DNA of 29,034 nt. It comes from CAIUSP01 sp964594365. Lineage in GTDB: Bacteria > Actinomycetota > Thermoleophilia > Solirubrobacterales > 70-9. The stretch is from positions 1 through 29,034 of the forward strand of contig CAZQMB010000014.1 in assembly GCA_964594365.1 (NCBI GenBank), read 5' to 3'. How positions within the stretch are numbered: the first letter of the stretch is position 1; each line of letters starts with the position of its first letter. Shown piece by piece: positions 7,615-15,807 of this stretch. Under the pieces are notes generated by a model, which saw nothing but the letters and a program-made list of their open reading frames with translations, ran no database searches and was not told the origin of the DNA. A program made the position numbers and the translations under genes.

Positions 7615-8499
7615 GTGACTACTCCGGAGCCAATTGCGCCGGACGAAGTGACGGCTGGGGACACGGGAGCCAAGGGCTCCCGTGTCCGGGCCGTACGCTC
7701 CGAGCGCAGCAGCGAGATGCTGAAGATCGGCGGCCGGATCAAGACCGCCCAATTCATCGCGATCGCCGTGTGCATCTTCGCCGCGATCCTGGTGATCTGG
7801 ATAATCGCGACCTCCCTGGGGTGGGTCGACCCGATCTTCCTGCCTTCGCCTGTCGATGTGGCCACGCGACTCGGTGACCTCGCGGCATCGGGCGACCTCT
7901 GGAAGGACATAGGGATCTCGGTCTACCGAATAGCTATCGGTTTCCTGATCGCATCGGTGATGGCCGTGCCGATCGGAATCCTGATCGGTCTCTACAGATC
8001 ATGGGAAGCGGCCTTGGAGCCGCTGGTCGACTTCGTCAGGTACATGCCGGTCGTCGCATTCGTTCCGTTGACCATCCTCTGGGCCGGAACAGGAGACTTC
8101 CAGAAGTTCCTGATCATCTGGATCGGAACCTTCTTCCAGCAGGTGCTGTTGATCATGGACAACACCAAGCGGGTTCCGCTGGATTACGTCGACATCGGCA
8201 GGACTCTCGGGATGAAGGACCGCTCGATCATCTCCCGGATCATCTTCCGTGCGGCTGCTCCCGGCATTTGGGACTCTATGCGAATCAGTCTCGGCTGGGC
8301 CTGGACCTGGCTGGTGCTGGCGGAGTTGGTCGCCGCGACCTCCGGTCTGGGGTATCGGATCACCACCGCTCAACGCTTCTTCCAGACCGACACGATCATC
8401 GGCTACATCCTCGTGCTCGGCGTTCTCGGCTTGATCACCGATCAGGTGATGAAGTTCATCGGCAGACGGATGTTCCGTTACGCGGAGTCGAGGCGATGA
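7615..8499 (+). CDS. ABC transporter permease (SsuC/TauC-like)
   Basis: 294-aa inner-membrane permease of the BPD_transp_1 family. The first membrane helix is at about residues 46-66, and several more follow from about residue 105. The cytoplasmic EAA-type loop is VDIGRTLGMKDRSIISRIIFRAAAPGI, which docks on the ATPase. GTG 7615 lies 4 nt after the binding-protein stop and gives a 34-residue polar leader; an in-frame ATG at 7717 (residue 35, starting MLKIGG) would remove it. The leader region contains a strong hairpin (7659-7687), so the true start could be the later ATG, with the hairpin then lying between genes. Neither start has a strong Shine-Dalgarno. The TGA overlaps the ATPase start (ATGA). 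Confidence 0.92.
   Translation: MTTPEPIAPDEVTAGDTGAKGSRVRAVRSERSSEMLKIGGRIKTAQFIAIAVCIFAAILVIWIIATSLGWVDPIFLPSPVDVATRLGDLAASGDLWKDIGISVYRIAIGFLIASVMAVPIGILIGLYRSWEAALEPLVDFVRYMPVVAFVPLTILWAGTGDFQKFLIIWIGTFFQQVLLIMDNTKRVPLDYVDIGRTLGMKDRSIISRIIFRAAAPGIWDSMRISLGWAWTWLVLAELVAATSGLGYRITTAQRFFQTDTIIGYILVLGVLGLITDQVMKFIGRRMFRYAESRR
7659..7687 (+). repeat. Strong 13-bp stem-loop after the binding-protein gene
   Basis: GGACACGGGAGCC (7659-7671) and its exact reverse complement GGCTCCCGTGTCC (7675-7687) flank an AAG loop, giving a GC-rich hairpin about 50 nt after the binding-protein stop. It falls in the polar N-terminal leader of the permease as annotated, or between the genes if the permease starts at ATG 7717. 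It has no following T-run. Such hairpins downstream of binding-protein genes are known to stabilise the upstream mRNA and dampen read-through into the permease. Confidence 0.8.
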
Positions 8500-9290
8500 G
8501 CGCCCGACAGAGACTGGAGATGAACGGGATCTCGAAGACCTTCGAGACGCGAGAGCAGAGCGTGCTCGCGCTCGACGACGTCAGTATCTCGCTGGCCGAG
8601 AACGAGTTCGTCACCCTCGTGGGCACCTCGGGTTGCGGCAAGAGCACACTGCTCTCGATCGCCGCCGGCTTGCAGGACGCCAGCGCCGGAGAGGTGTTGG
8701 TGGACGGTCAGCCGGTCAGTGGTCCGGGTCGGGATCGCGGGGTCGTCTTCCAGTCCTACACGCTCTTCCCCTGGCTTTCTGCCCTCGAGAACGTGGAGTT
8801 CGCATTGAGGGGCGAGACGCTCTCCTCCGACGAGAGGAGGGAACAGGCGATGGAGCACCTCAAGCTGGTCGGGCTCGAGGATTTCGCCAACCGGCACCCG
8901 AACCAGCTCTCTGGAGGAATGCAGCAGCGGGTGGCCATAGCCCGGGCGCTCTCCTACCGGCCGGAGATCCTCCTCATGGACGAGCCCTTTGGCGCCCTGG
9001 ACGCCCTGACCCGTCAGCTGATGCAGGAGCTGCTGACCAAGATCTGGGAGCAGCACAAGTTGACGGTCCTGTTCGTGACCCACGACGTCGAGGAAGCCGT
9101 GTACATCTCGGATCGCGTCCTCGTGATGACGAATCGACCCGGCAGGATCAAGAAGGAGGTCAAGGTGGATCTGCCGAGGCCGAGGAGTTATGAGATGGTC
9201 GGTTCTCCCGAGTTCGGCGAGCTGTACGCCGAGGTCCTCGAGAGCATTCGGGAAGAATCTCTGGAAATCGCCCAGATCACGGATCCATGA
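8496..9290 (+). CDS. ABC transporter ATP-binding protein (SsuB/TauB-like)
   Basis: 264-aa ATPase subunit with all expected motifs: Walker A GTSGCGKST (residues 43-51), Q-loop VFQSYTLFPW, signature LSGGMQQR, Walker B ILLMDEPFGALD and switch histidine VLFVTHD. The C-terminus carries the LPRPR segment usual for nitrate/sulfonate/taurine importers. It powers import with the adjacent permease and lipoprotein; all three genes are in order binding protein, permease, ATPase. It starts at ATG 8496 overlapping the permease stop, and ends at TGA overlapping the hutH ATG, so importer and lyase are translationally coupled. This is strong context that the imported compound, or something made from it, is histidine-like. 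Confidence 0.95.
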   Translation: MSARQRLEMNGISKTFETREQSVLALDDVSISLAENEFVTLVGTSGCGKSTLLSIAAGLQDASAGEVLVDGQPVSGPGRDRGVVFQSYTLFPWLSALENVEFALRGETLSSDERREQAMEHLKLVGLEDFANRHPNQLSGGMQQRVAIARALSYRPEILLMDEPFGALDALTRQLMQELLTKIWEQHKLTVLFVTHDVEEAVYISDRVLVMTNRPGRIKKEVKVDLPRPRSYEMVGSPEFGELYAEVLESIREESLEIAQITDP

Positions 9291-10777
9291 GTCCGGTCCT
9301 GATCGACGGCTCGATCACGCCGTCAGAGGTGGTCGAGGTCGGTGGCGGCTCACAGGTGGAACTCGCACCGGCCGCCTTGGAGCGCATCCGGGCTTCACGT
9401 GAGCGTCTCGAGGGTCTGCTCGCAGGGGGTGAGCCCATCTACGGCGTCAACACAGGCTTCGGTGCTCTGGCCGGTGAGAAGGTCTCGGAGGATTATCTCG
9501 CCGACCTCCAACTGAACCTGCTCCGCAGCCACGCCGCCGGAGTCGGCTCGTATCTTCCAGACGAGATCGTGCGGGGTGCGGTCGCGGTCAGGCTCAGTTC
9601 GCTGGCGCGCGGTTACTCCGGCATCCGCCCGGAGGTCTGCGAGCGTCTGGTGGAGATGCTCGATTCCGAGTGGGTCCCCGTCGTCCCCAGAACGGGATCT
9701 CTCGGCGCGAGCGGGGACTTGGCGCCTTCAGCGCACGCTTTCCTCCCTCTCATCGGCGAGGGGGAGGTCAGGGGTCCGGAGGGCGAGATCGTCTCCGGGG
9801 CAGAGATGGTCTCGGCACTCGGCTGGGAGCCTCTGGTGCTGGAGGCAAAGGAAGGTCTGGCGCTGATCAACGGGACTCACTTCATGGCCTCCATCGCCTC
9901 CCACGTCCTGGAGCGGACCAAGAGCTTGTTCGATCTGTGTGACCTGGTTGCCGCATCGACCGTCGACGCACTCAGGGGTGCCGAGGCTGCCTTCGATCCG
10001 CGCGCTCACGAGCTGCGACCGCACCCAGGTCAGATCGAGAGCGCGGCCGCCATCCTCTCGGCTCTCGAGGGATCCACTCGTGTCCATCCGGGAGACGACG
10101 GCAGCACACAGGATGCTTACTCGCTGCGTTGTGCTCCCCAGGTTCATGGAGCGGCACGTGATGTGCTCGAGTACTTCGTCGCGGTCGTCGAGCGTGAACT
10201 GATCTCGGTCACCGACAATCCTCTGGTCCTCGAAGGGCCGGATCAGGTCGTCTCGGCCGGGAACTTCCACGGTCAGGCGTTGGCGTCGGCCTTCGACACC
10301 TTGCGACTCGCCATAGCCGATATGGCTTCTATCTCGGAACGACGGACCTTCCGCCTGGTCTCACCCTCGACCAATCGTGATCTACCTGCGTTCCTAAGCA
10401 AGGAACCTGGTCCTTCGAGTGGGCTGATGATCGTCCAGTACACGGCTGCGGCACTAGTCTCGGAGCTGCGAGCGCTGGCGACCCCCGTGAGTATCGACAG
10501 CGTTCCTACTTCCGACAACCAGGAGGATCACGTCTCGATGGGGATGACCGGGGCGGATCTGACGATGCAGGCGGTCGAGCGTCTCACCTCCGTGCTTTCG
10601 TGCGAGATCCTCTGCTCCTGCCAGGCGCTCGATCTGGACCCCGGCCAGCCTGGCGGCAAGGTCGCCCGGCTCCATCAGACCGTGAGGGGGGTCGTCCCTG
10701 AACTCCACGAGGATCGCCCTCCGGCGCCGGATATCGGGAAGATCGCAGAGCTGATCGAATCCGGCGAGATCGCCTGA
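9287..10777 (+). CDS. hutH: Histidine ammonia-lyase (histidase)
   Basis: 496-aa member of the aromatic amino acid lyase family. Ala141-Ser142-Gly143 in TGSLGASGDLAP will cyclise into the MIO prosthetic group. Tyr52 (PIYGVNTGFG) and His82 (LLRSHAAGVG) match the active-site Tyr53/His83 of characterised histidases. YSLRCAPQVHGA holds the carboxylate-binding Arg, and the Glu in AALVSE matches Glu414. PTSDNQEDHVSMG is also conserved. It deaminates L-histidine to trans-urocanate. A departure from common histidases is SELRALATP where many have SENKxLAHP, near the active-site helix, so a relaxed or related substrate is possible. It overlaps the ATPase stop by ATGA, and the next gene is 2 nt away. Confidence 0.93.
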   Translation: MSPVLIDGSITPSEVVEVGGGSQVELAPAALERIRASRERLEGLLAGGEPIYGVNTGFGALAGEKVSEDYLADLQLNLLRSHAAGVGSYLPDEIVRGAVAVRLSSLARGYSGIRPEVCERLVEMLDSEWVPVVPRTGSLGASGDLAPSAHAFLPLIGEGEVRGPEGEIVSGAEMVSALGWEPLVLEAKEGLALINGTHFMASIASHVLERTKSLFDLCDLVAASTVDALRGAEAAFDPRAHELRPHPGQIESAAAILSALEGSTRVHPGDDGSTQDAYSLRCAPQVHGAARDVLEYFVAVVERELISVTDNPLVLEGPDQVVSAGNFHGQALASAFDTLRLAIADMASISERRTFRLVSPSTNRDLPAFLSKEPGPSSGLMIVQYTAAALVSELRALATPVSIDSVPTSDNQEDHVSMGMTGADLTMQAVERLTSVLSCEILCSCQALDLDPGQPGGKVARLHQTVRGVVPELHEDRPPAPDIGKIAELIESGEIA

Positions 10778-10779
10778 AG

Positions 10780-11880
10780 ATGAGCACCGATGTAAAGCCG
10801 GGCGAGAGTGCCCTCGGTGCGCTCAATCTCGGCGAGTTGGAGGATCTCGCCGCCCAGGTACTCGACGAGGCAGCGTTCCATTACTTCGCCGGAGGAGCAG
10901 CCGACGAGATAACCGTCTCGGAGAATTCAGCTGCTTACCGCCGCCTGAGGTTGGTGCCGAGAGTCCTCAGCGCAGGGTCCGACCATGGCACCGGGACTGA
11001 GATCCTCGGAACCCCTGTCTCCTCTCCCGTGGGCGTCGCGCCCTTCGCGTATCAGCGAGTAGCCCATCCGGATGGTGAGTTGGCGACCGCCCGCGCCTGT
11101 GCCGACGCCGGTGTCCTGATGTGCCTCTCTTCCCTTTCGACGCAGCCTCTCGAGCAGGTGGTGGAGGCCAGTGGGCCAGAGAGGAGGATCTGGTTCCAGC
11201 TCTACCCCTACGCAGACAAGGCGATGACCGCTGATGTGGTCGCCCGAGCTGCCGCAGCCGGTTGTAGAGCGCTCGTCGTCACCTGTGATGTTGCGGTCCA
11301 TGGCCGGCGCGAGAGGGAGTTCCGTCATGAATTCGTGCTTCCCGAGGGTTGTGACTTGCCATGCGTACCGGTCCCTGACGACTTCGACGGTCCGGTGAGT
11401 CCCACCGATGTCACCTCCTTCATGCAGGAAGGGCTCTCGTGGGACGACATCGGGTCTTTCATGGAGATGACCGATCTACCGGTCGTGTTGAAGGGGATCC
11501 TGTCGCCTGAGGACGCAAGGATCGCGGCTGACCTCGGCGTTGCGGCGATCATCGTCTCGAATCATGGCGGGCGGCAGTTGGACACCGCCGTACCGACCAT
11601 CGAAATCCTTCCGGAGGTGGTCGATGCGGCTGGTGACGGGATGGAGGTCTTGGTGGACGGAGGCGTCACGCGGGGAACCGATGTGGTCAAGGCTCTCGCC
11701 CTCGGCGCCAAGGGAGTGATGCTCGCACGTCCGATCACATGGGCTCTCGCGATCTCGGGGAGAGAGGGGGTCGCGGAGGCGCTGGCGATGATCACCTCGG
11801 AAACGGCCGATGCGCTCGCGCTATGCGGTTGCTCGACTCCGGCCGAGGTGACTCGGGCACTGGTCCGGAGCGAGCCATGA
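10780..11880 (+). CDS. FMN-dependent alpha-hydroxyacid oxidase/dehydrogenase
   Basis: 366-aa TIM-barrel flavoprotein of the glycolate oxidase/lactate dehydrogenase (LldD-like) family. Landmarks: YFAGGA with the conserved substrate Tyr, VGVAPFAYQRVAHPDGE, QLYPYAD with the second Tyr, TCD (Asp), VLKGIL (flavin Lys), and SNHGGRQLD with the catalytic His and the substrate-carboxylate Arg. DGGVTRGTDVVKALALGAKGVMLARP is the FMN phosphate site. The family oxidises (S)-2-hydroxyacids to 2-oxoacids. Beside histidase, imidazole-lactate is an attractive but unproven substrate. It lies 2 nt after hutH and overlaps the next start (ATGA). The usual PVxGRRExDxR loop reads AVHGRREREFR, a His where small residues are common. 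Confidence 0.92.
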   Translation: MSTDVKPGESALGALNLGELEDLAAQVLDEAAFHYFAGGAADEITVSENSAAYRRLRLVPRVLSAGSDHGTGTEILGTPVSSPVGVAPFAYQRVAHPDGELATARACADAGVLMCLSSLSTQPLEQVVEASGPERRIWFQLYPYADKAMTADVVARAAAAGCRALVVTCDVAVHGRREREFRHEFVLPEGCDLPCVPVPDDFDGPVSPTDVTSFMQEGLSWDDIGSFMEMTDLPVVLKGILSPEDARIAADLGVAAIIVSNHGGRQLDTAVPTIEILPEVVDAAGDGMEVLVDGGVTRGTDVVKALALGAKGVMLARPITWALAISGREGVAEALAMITSETADALALCGCSTPAEVTRALVRSEP

Positions 11881-12911
11881 GTTACGAACCGATGACCGTT
11901 CTCGGCCGGCCTCTGGCCGACGACTACACGACCGTGCTCGCCCACGAGCACCTGGCGACGGACATCCGCTGTTGGCTCGATATCTCGCACGGTCCCACCG
12001 CGCATCTCGCTGACCAACCGGTTGCAGCGGCCAATCTCGAACAGGTGAGGTCTAACCCGTTCGCCTGTGCCGACAATCTGGTCCTCGATGACACCGATCT
12101 GATGGCCGAGGAGCTCGCCGCTCTCGGTGGCGTCTCGGGACGGCATCTGGTCGTCGAAGTGACTCCAGACAGCATCGGGAGGGATATCCAGGCGATCGCC
12201 TCGCTCTCCGAGAGCGCCGGCGTGGATGTGGTCTACGGCTGCGGCCGCTACATCGCGGAGTCGAGGCCCGAGGACGGTCCGGAGATAGGGCCCGACGAAT
12301 ACCGGGATGAGATCCTCGCGGAGTTCCGGACCCCAGGCCCGACACCGGCGGTGATCGGTGAGATCGGCACGGGTGATCCGATCGCCGACGTCGAGAGGAA
12401 TGCCTTGCTCGGCGCCTCGATGGCCCAGGCCGAGGTAGGTGTGCCCCTGTACGTCCATCTCCATCCGTGGGCCAGGCGCGGGCACGAGGCCCTCGATCTG
12501 GTGGAGGAGGGAGGGGGCTCCTTGCAACGGACGATCCTCTGTCATCTGGATCCCCAGATACCCGGTGGGCTGGACTACCACCGTTCGCTGATGGATCGGG
12601 GAGCGACCATCTCGTTCGATCTCTGGGGAGACGAGATGGACTACGGCGAGCAGTCGATGCCGAGTGACGCCGAGCGCATCGAGGCGTTGTGCGAGCTGAT
12701 CGACGCTGGCTTCGGCGATCGAATCGTCCACTCTCACGACATCTGCACCAAGACGCAATTGAAGGAGTTCGATGGACCGGGCTTTTCCCACATCCCCGAG
12801 CGGGTTGCGCCGATGATGATCGAGGCTGGACTCAGCGAGGCCGAGATCCATCGCCAGTTGGCAGGCAACGCTTTGAATCTGATCAAGACCACGAAAGGAG
12901 CGACGAGATGA
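11877..12911 (+). CDS. Phosphotriesterase-family amidohydrolase
   Basis: 344-aa TIM-barrel metal hydrolase of the phosphotriesterase (PTE, COG1735-type) family. Metal-site residues visible: H23-x-H25 (LAHEHL), Glu162 in VIGEIG at the bridging-ligand position where PTE has carboxylated Lys, His194 in VHLHPW, His223 in CHLD and Asp288 in SHDI. Known members are lactonases, phosphotriesterases and, in animals, the N-acetyltaurine amidohydrolase PTER. The substrate here is unknown. Because HutF would produce N-formylglutamate and no HutG deformylase is seen, an N-formyl (or other N-acyl) amino acid hydrolase role is an attractive inference; a lactonase role is the alternative. ATG 11877 overlaps the preceding stop; its own stop overlaps the hutU start. 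Confidence 0.88.
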   Translation: MSYEPMTVLGRPLADDYTTVLAHEHLATDIRCWLDISHGPTAHLADQPVAAANLEQVRSNPFACADNLVLDDTDLMAEELAALGGVSGRHLVVEVTPDSIGRDIQAIASLSESAGVDVVYGCGRYIAESRPEDGPEIGPDEYRDEILAEFRTPGPTPAVIGEIGTGDPIADVERNALLGASMAQAEVGVPLYVHLHPWARRGHEALDLVEEGGGSLQRTILCHLDPQIPGGLDYHRSLMDRGATISFDLWGDEMDYGEQSMPSDAERIEALCELIDAGFGDRIVHSHDICTKTQLKEFDGPGFSHIPERVAPMMIEAGLSEAEIHRQLAGNALNLIKTTKGATR

Positions 12912-14560
12912 GTACAGGTACAACTGATTTGCGCTGCCAGGGATGGGAGCAGGAGGCAGCACTTCGAATGCTCGAGAACAACCTCCATCCCGATGTCGCC
13001 GAGATCCCCGACGAACTGATCGTCTACGGAGGAATCGGCAAGGCCGCCAGGAATCAGGCGTGTTACCGCGCGATCAAGGAGGAACTCCAGGTCCTCGGCG
13101 CCGAGCAGACCCTGCTCGTCCAGTCGGGGAAACCCGTGGCCGTGTTCGACACTCAGCCTGCCGCACCCCGCGTCCTGATCGCCAACTCCAACCTGGTCGG
13201 GGACTGGGCGAATTGGGACCACTTCCGGGAACTCGATGCCGCCGGCTTGATGATGTACGGCCAGATGACAGCGGGCTCGTGGATCTATATCGGCACGCAG
13301 GGAATTCTCCAGGGAACGTACGAGACGTTTGCCGCCGTTGCCCGTAAGCGGTTCGATGGCACATTGAAGGGGAGGCTGGTCGTCACCGCTGGTCTTGGAG
13401 GGATGGGTGGTGCCCAGCCTCTCGCGGTGACGATGTGCGACGGGACCGCTCTCTGCATCGAGGTCGATCTGCACAGGATCGAGCGACGGATCGAGACCGG
13501 CTACCTCGACGAGCGAGCCGCCGATCTCGATGATGCGCTCTCTCGGCTCGCAGACGCCGCCAAGGCTGGGCGCCCTCTGTCCGTCGGTCTTCTGGGTAAT
13601 GCCGCGGAGATCCTCCCTGAGCTGGTCGATCGTGGAGTCGAGGTAGATGTGGTCACGGACCAGACCTCGGCTCACGATCCGCTCAACGGGTACATCCCCG
13701 CTGGGATGACCCTGGAGCAGGCTGATGCCCTGCGGAGCAGCGATCCGGATCAGTATCTGGAACGGGTGGGAGAGAGCGTTCTCGCCCACGTCGCGGCCAT
13801 CCGTGATCTCGGCCGCGGAGGCGCGGAGGCGTTCGATTACGGAAACGCCCTCAGAGGCGTGGCGGCCGAACACGGCGACCAGGATGCGTTCGAGTATCCA
13901 GGCTTCGTTCCGGCTTACATCCGTCCGTTGTTTTGCGAAGGGAAGGGGCCATTCAGGTGGGTCGCTCTCTCGGGCGATCCGGAGGACATCCACAAGACCG
14001 ATCAGGCGATTCTCGATCTGTTCGGCGATCAGGAGCACATCGCCCGTTGGATAGAGCTCGCCTCGGAGAAGGTCCAGTTCCAGGGGTTGCCGGCCAGGAT
14101 CTGCTGGCTCGGTTACGGCGAGCGTGACAAGGCCGGCCTCAGGTTCAACGAGATGGTCGCTTCCGGGGAGCTGAAGGGACCGATCGTGATCGGAAGGGAC
14201 CATCTCGACGCCGGCTCGGTCGCGTCTCCGCAACGTGAGACGGAGGCGATGGCTGACGGATCGGATGCGGTCGCCGACTGGCCGCTGTTGAATGCGCTCA
14301 TCAATACGGCCTGCGGAGCGAGTTGGGTCTCGATCCATCACGGAGGTGGCGTGGGCATGGGCAAGTCGATCCACGCTGGTCAAGTCACAGTTGCGGATGG
14401 GACCGATCTCGCTGCAGAGAGGATCGGACGGGTGCTCACGGTGGACCCGGGCATGGGAGTGGTGCGCCACGTCGATGCCGGGTATCCCGAGGCGATCGAG
14501 TTCGCGGAGGAGTCGGATATCAACATCCCGATGCTCGGAGCCGACGCGGAAGGATCCTGA
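12908..14560 (+). CDS. hutU: Urocanate hydratase (urocanase)
   Basis: 550-aa protein of the usual family length, highly conserved. VYGGIGKAARNQ, LVQSGKPVAVFDT, YGQMTAGSWIYIGTQGI, TAGLGGMGGAQPLAVTM (NAD binding), TDQTSAHDPLNGY, GFVPAYIRPLFCEGKGPFRW with the active-site Cys, and IGRDHLDAGSVASP are all present in order. It uses tightly bound NAD+ as electrophile to hydrate urocanate to 4-imidazolone-5-propionate in the cytosol. ATG 12908 is preceded by AAAGGAG at a good distance and overlaps the phosphotriesterase-like stop (ATGA). Nothing in the sequence suggests altered specificity, so the pathway from here on should be ordinary histidine degradation. Confidence 0.97.
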   Translation: MSTGTTDLRCQGWEQEAALRMLENNLHPDVAEIPDELIVYGGIGKAARNQACYRAIKEELQVLGAEQTLLVQSGKPVAVFDTQPAAPRVLIANSNLVGDWANWDHFRELDAAGLMMYGQMTAGSWIYIGTQGILQGTYETFAAVARKRFDGTLKGRLVVTAGLGGMGGAQPLAVTMCDGTALCIEVDLHRIERRIETGYLDERAADLDDALSRLADAAKAGRPLSVGLLGNAAEILPELVDRGVEVDVVTDQTSAHDPLNGYIPAGMTLEQADALRSSDPDQYLERVGESVLAHVAAIRDLGRGGAEAFDYGNALRGVAAEHGDQDAFEYPGFVPAYIRPLFCEGKGPFRWVALSGDPEDIHKTDQAILDLFGDQEHIARWIELASEKVQFQGLPARICWLGYGERDKAGLRFNEMVASGELKGPIVIGRDHLDAGSVASPQRETEAMADGSDAVADWPLLNALINTACGASWVSIHHGGGVGMGKSIHAGQVTVADGTDLAAERIGRVLTVDPGMGVVRHVDAGYPEAIEFAEESDINIPMLGADAEGS

Positions 14561-14562
14561 GT

Positions 14563-15807
14563 TTGTCCGCGCCATCCATCTCCATCTCCGAGGCGGTGCA
14601 GGTGCTGCGCCCACCGCAGGACGGTATGCCCTTCTGTCGCCTCGATGAGGCGGGAGGATTCGAAGCCGACCCGGGCGGACTGAGCACCACCGGAGACAGG
14701 ATCTCGTCACTCGATTCGTCGGGAGAGGCAAGCGTGAGCATCGACGCCAGCGGCTGCTCGGTGATCCCGGGCTTCGTCGACTGTCACACGCACCTGCCCT
14801 TCGCAGGGTGGAGGGCGGGTGAGTACGAGATGAAGGTAACCGGCGTGCCGTACGAGGAGATCGCGCAGCAGGGTGGTGGCATCAAGTCATCGGCACGCTC
14901 CTTTGCCGAGGCCACCGACGAAGAGGTGCTGGATCAGGCCAGCCTGCTGGCCGACGAGATGCTCGCTCACGGCACCACCTCATTCGAGTGCAAGTCGGGC
15001 TACGGACTCACGATCGAGGCCGAGCTCCGCTCACTTCGCTTGGCTGCCGAACTCGGCACGAGAGTCCCCCAACAGACCCGATCGACCGCGTTGATCGCTC
15101 ACGCGATTCCCGAGGGAAAGACTGCGGAATCGTGGCTGGACGAGGTCGAGGAGGCGATTCCCGAGATAGCTCAAACGGGCGCCAGCGCCCTCGACGTCTA
15201 CGTGGAAAGCGTCGCGTTCGGAAACGACGACCTCCGTCGGATCGGCGAGATGGCCCGGGCCGCGGGCCTCGATCTGCGTGCACATGTCGAGCAGTTCAAC
15301 CAGAACCGGTCCGTGCCCGTGGCGATAGAGGCTGGAGCGAGGTCGGTCGACCACCTGGCCCGACTGCATGCTGAAGATCTGGCCGAGCTCGCGGGGGCAG
15401 AGTGTGCTGCGGTGCTGCTGCCGGGCGCCGAGTTCCTCGGTGACGAGGAGACCGCGCCCGCTCGCCAACTCTCCGATGCCGGTGCGCTCTGCGTGCTCGC
15501 TACCGACTCCAACCCGGGTACCTCGCCGATCGTCTCGATGCCGCTGGTCATCGGTCTCGCAGTGAGACGTTACGGCTGGAGCGTTCGCGAGGCGCTCGTG
15601 GCTGCAACTCTCAACGCGGCGTGGGTGCTACGCCTGGAACAGGAGTCGGGGTCGATCGAGGAAGGAAAGCGCGCCGACCTGCTCATCCTCGATGGGCCGA
15701 TCGAGGCCATTCCCTATCGCTTCGGTCACAACCCGGTTGCGTGCGCGATAGTTGGAGGCGAGATCGTCCACCTGCGTCCGGACTTCGAGGCGAGGGTTGC
15801 CCGATGA
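14563..15807 (+). CDS. hutI: Imidazolonepropionase
   Basis: 414-aa amidohydrolase-superfamily enzyme. Metal-binding H75-x-H77 is in PGFVDCHTHLPFAG. The family blocks SYxEIAxxGGGI (here PYEEIAQQGGGI), TSFECKSGYGL, LRAHVEQF, DHLARL, AVLLPGAEF and LATDSNPG with the catalytic Asp follow in order. It opens the imidazolone ring to N-formimino-L-glutamate. The open frame extends upstream inside hutU, but homology begins only after the hutU stop. The start is TTG 14563, 2 nt after the hutU TGA, with GGAAGGA (14548-14554) 8 nt upstream. It ends by an ATGA overlap with hutF. Confidence 0.94.
   Translation: MSAPSISISEAVQVLRPPQDGMPFCRLDEAGGFEADPGGLSTTGDRISSLDSSGEASVSIDASGCSVIPGFVDCHTHLPFAGWRAGEYEMKVTGVPYEEIAQQGGGIKSSARSFAEATDEEVLDQASLLADEMLAHGTTSFECKSGYGLTIEAELRSLRLAAELGTRVPQQTRSTALIAHAIPEGKTAESWLDEVEEAIPEIAQTGASALDVYVESVAFGNDDLRRIGEMARAAGLDLRAHVEQFNQNRSVPVAIEAGARSVDHLARLHAEDLAELAGAECAAVLLPGAEFLGDEETAPARQLSDAGALCVLATDSNPGTSPIVSMPLVIGLAVRRYGWSVREALVAATLNAAWVLRLEQESGSIEEGKRADLLILDGPIEAIPYRFGHNPVACAIVGGEIVHLRPDFEARVAR

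Noticed and set aside
12734..14731. A 665-codon open frame on the minus strand
   Set aside because: It is fully antisense to hutU, which is conserved throughout; such frames arise from G/C-rich third positions. The same holds for long antisense frames at 11562-12962 and 15628-16923, and the plus-strand frame 1045-1827 over greA.
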